Part shown: piece by piece, positions 6,710-7,083 of the stretch
Position numbering within the stretch: the first letter of the stretch is position 1
Layout of the letters: every line of letters starts with the position of its first letter
Assembly (NCBI GenBank): GCA_023266415.1
Contig: JAHFQG010000061.1
Span: forward strand, 1 to 7,083
Length of the DNA stretch: 7,083 nucleotides
Reading direction: 5' to 3'
Source: Francisellaceae bacterium
GTDB lineage: Bacteria > Pseudomonadota > Gammaproteobacteria > Berkiellales > Berkiellaceae
Position numbers and translations under genes: made by a program
Notes under the pieces: generated by a model
What the model saw: the letters and a program-made list of their open reading frames with translations, nothing else
Databases searched by the model: none
Told to the model about the DNA's origin: nothing

Positions 6710-6722
6710 AGCAAGATGTCTA
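6694..6722 (-). promoter_or_regulatory. Sigma70-type promoter of the aroQ-accBC operon
   Basis: Reading the minus strand, TAGACA (6722-6717) matches the -35 consensus at five of six bases. A 17-bp spacer follows, then TACAAT (6699-6694), also five of six, preceded by TG at 6702-6701 as an extended -10. Spacing is optimal. Transcription would start near 6687, giving a leader of about 46 nt. It lies in the only intergenic gap of the window and can serve all downstream genes. Inferred from sequence only. Confidence 0.75.
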
Positions 6723-7083
6723 CTGTTCGACGATTTTCCGAACATTTTCCAACGTGATCCCGTCTTTTTCGATACCTACTAAGCGTGCAACCTCCCGCTG
6801 TTCTTCATCTAAAAATATCCATACCGGAAAACCAGCTTCATATTCTTTGACTATGGCTAAAATATCCTCGGTTTGCTCAGTACCATCTATTATTACCAAG
6901 GACAGGTTAGGTGGCAATTGTAAATTTGGTAAAACACTTCGGGCTATTTTACGGCAGCTAGCACACCAGGTTGCATAAAAATCCACAATAACCCTTTGAT
7001 GATTTTGTTGCGCTGCTTCTAAAACCTGGTTTAACTCACTTTGACTCACAACCACCGTATATATATCAGAATGTGTGTGCGGT
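6720..7083 (-). CDS. dsbD: C-terminal thioredoxin domain of a probable thiol:disulfide interchange protein DsbD (5' part outside window)
   Basis: DsbD is an inner-membrane protein that passes electrons from cytosolic thioredoxin to periplasmic isomerases and cytochrome maturation proteins. Only 120 codons are visible. The frame is open to the window edge with no in-frame stop, so the gene is cut, not complete. VIVDFYATWCASCRK (residues 32-46 of the visible part) carries the redox pair Cys40 and Cys43 of a thioredoxin fold, and GFPVWIFLD holds the cis-proline (Pro86). The stretch before the fold, SQSELNQVLEAA, resembles the DELNQAL segment that opens the DsbD gamma domain in E. coli. A GTG at 7055 could start a 111-residue protein, but homology continues upstream of it. 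Position next to aroQ-accB is as in Pseudomonas, supporting DsbD. Another membrane-anchored thioredoxin-like protein remains possible because no transmembrane part is seen. The TAG stop is also the first half of the aroQ promoter's -35 box. Confidence 0.75.
   Translation of the reverse strand, partial: PHTHSDIYTVVVSQSELNQVLEAAQQNHQRVIVDFYATWCASCRKIARSVLPNLQLPPNLSLVIIDGTEQTEDILAIVKEYEAGFPVWIFLDEEQREVARLVGIEKDGITLENVRKIVEQ

Noticed and set aside
7056..7083. Short TA and CA dinucleotide runs at the right edge
   Set aside because: They are only a few units long and sit in an open coding frame of the dsbD-like gene; no sign of an independent element.
1..7083. CRISPR array, transposase, toxin-antitoxin, tRNA or rRNA genes
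   Set aside because: Read on both strands, no array of spaced repeats, mobile-element gene, small paired genes or structured RNA gene could be supported.

Overview
The window is a housekeeping gene cluster from a proteobacterium, most likely a gammaproteobacterium. Every gene lies on the minus strand, so transcription runs from high to low coordinates. The order is dsbD-like (3' end only), aroQ, accB, accC, prmA, dusB, fis, purH, purD (5' part only). This combination, with a true Fis protein next to dusB and purH-purD downstream, is a known gammaproteobacterial arrangement; Pseudomonas has a very similar order. Base composition is moderate and gives no finer placement. The genus cannot be named from this sequence.

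Region by region: 6720-7083 holds the C-terminal thioredoxin domain of a probable DsbD. A 78-bp gap (6642-6719) follows, the only real intergenic space. It carries a strong sigma70-type promoter (TAGACA, 17 bp, TACAAT with a TG extension), an inverted repeat lying over that promoter, and a small hairpin that pairs with the aroQ ribosome binding site. From 6641 to 1 come eight genes with gaps of -4 to +9 bp: aroQ (shikimate pathway), accB and accC (biotin carrier and biotin carboxylase of acetyl-CoA carboxylase), prmA (L11 methyltransferase), dusB (tRNA dihydrouridine synthase), fis (nucleoid protein), purH and purD (purine synthesis). The stretch reads as one operon joining fatty-acid, aromatic and purine precursor supply to translation-related modification and a global regulator. 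No stretch over 300 bases lacks a gene.

I found no mobile element, CRISPR array, RNA gene or new defence-like system. The points worth a second look are small. A perfect 20-bp palindrome sits inside the 3' end of aroQ and gives the protein an unusual C-terminal tail. A run of nine C residues lies in codons 3-6 of fis. A canonical A AAA AAA slippery heptamer sits directly before the accC stop, and a -1 shift there would fuse AccC to PrmA in frame. The 5' region of aroQ contains the overlapping promoter, operator-like repeat and hairpin. Fis is divergent at DNA-contact positions that are normally conserved.
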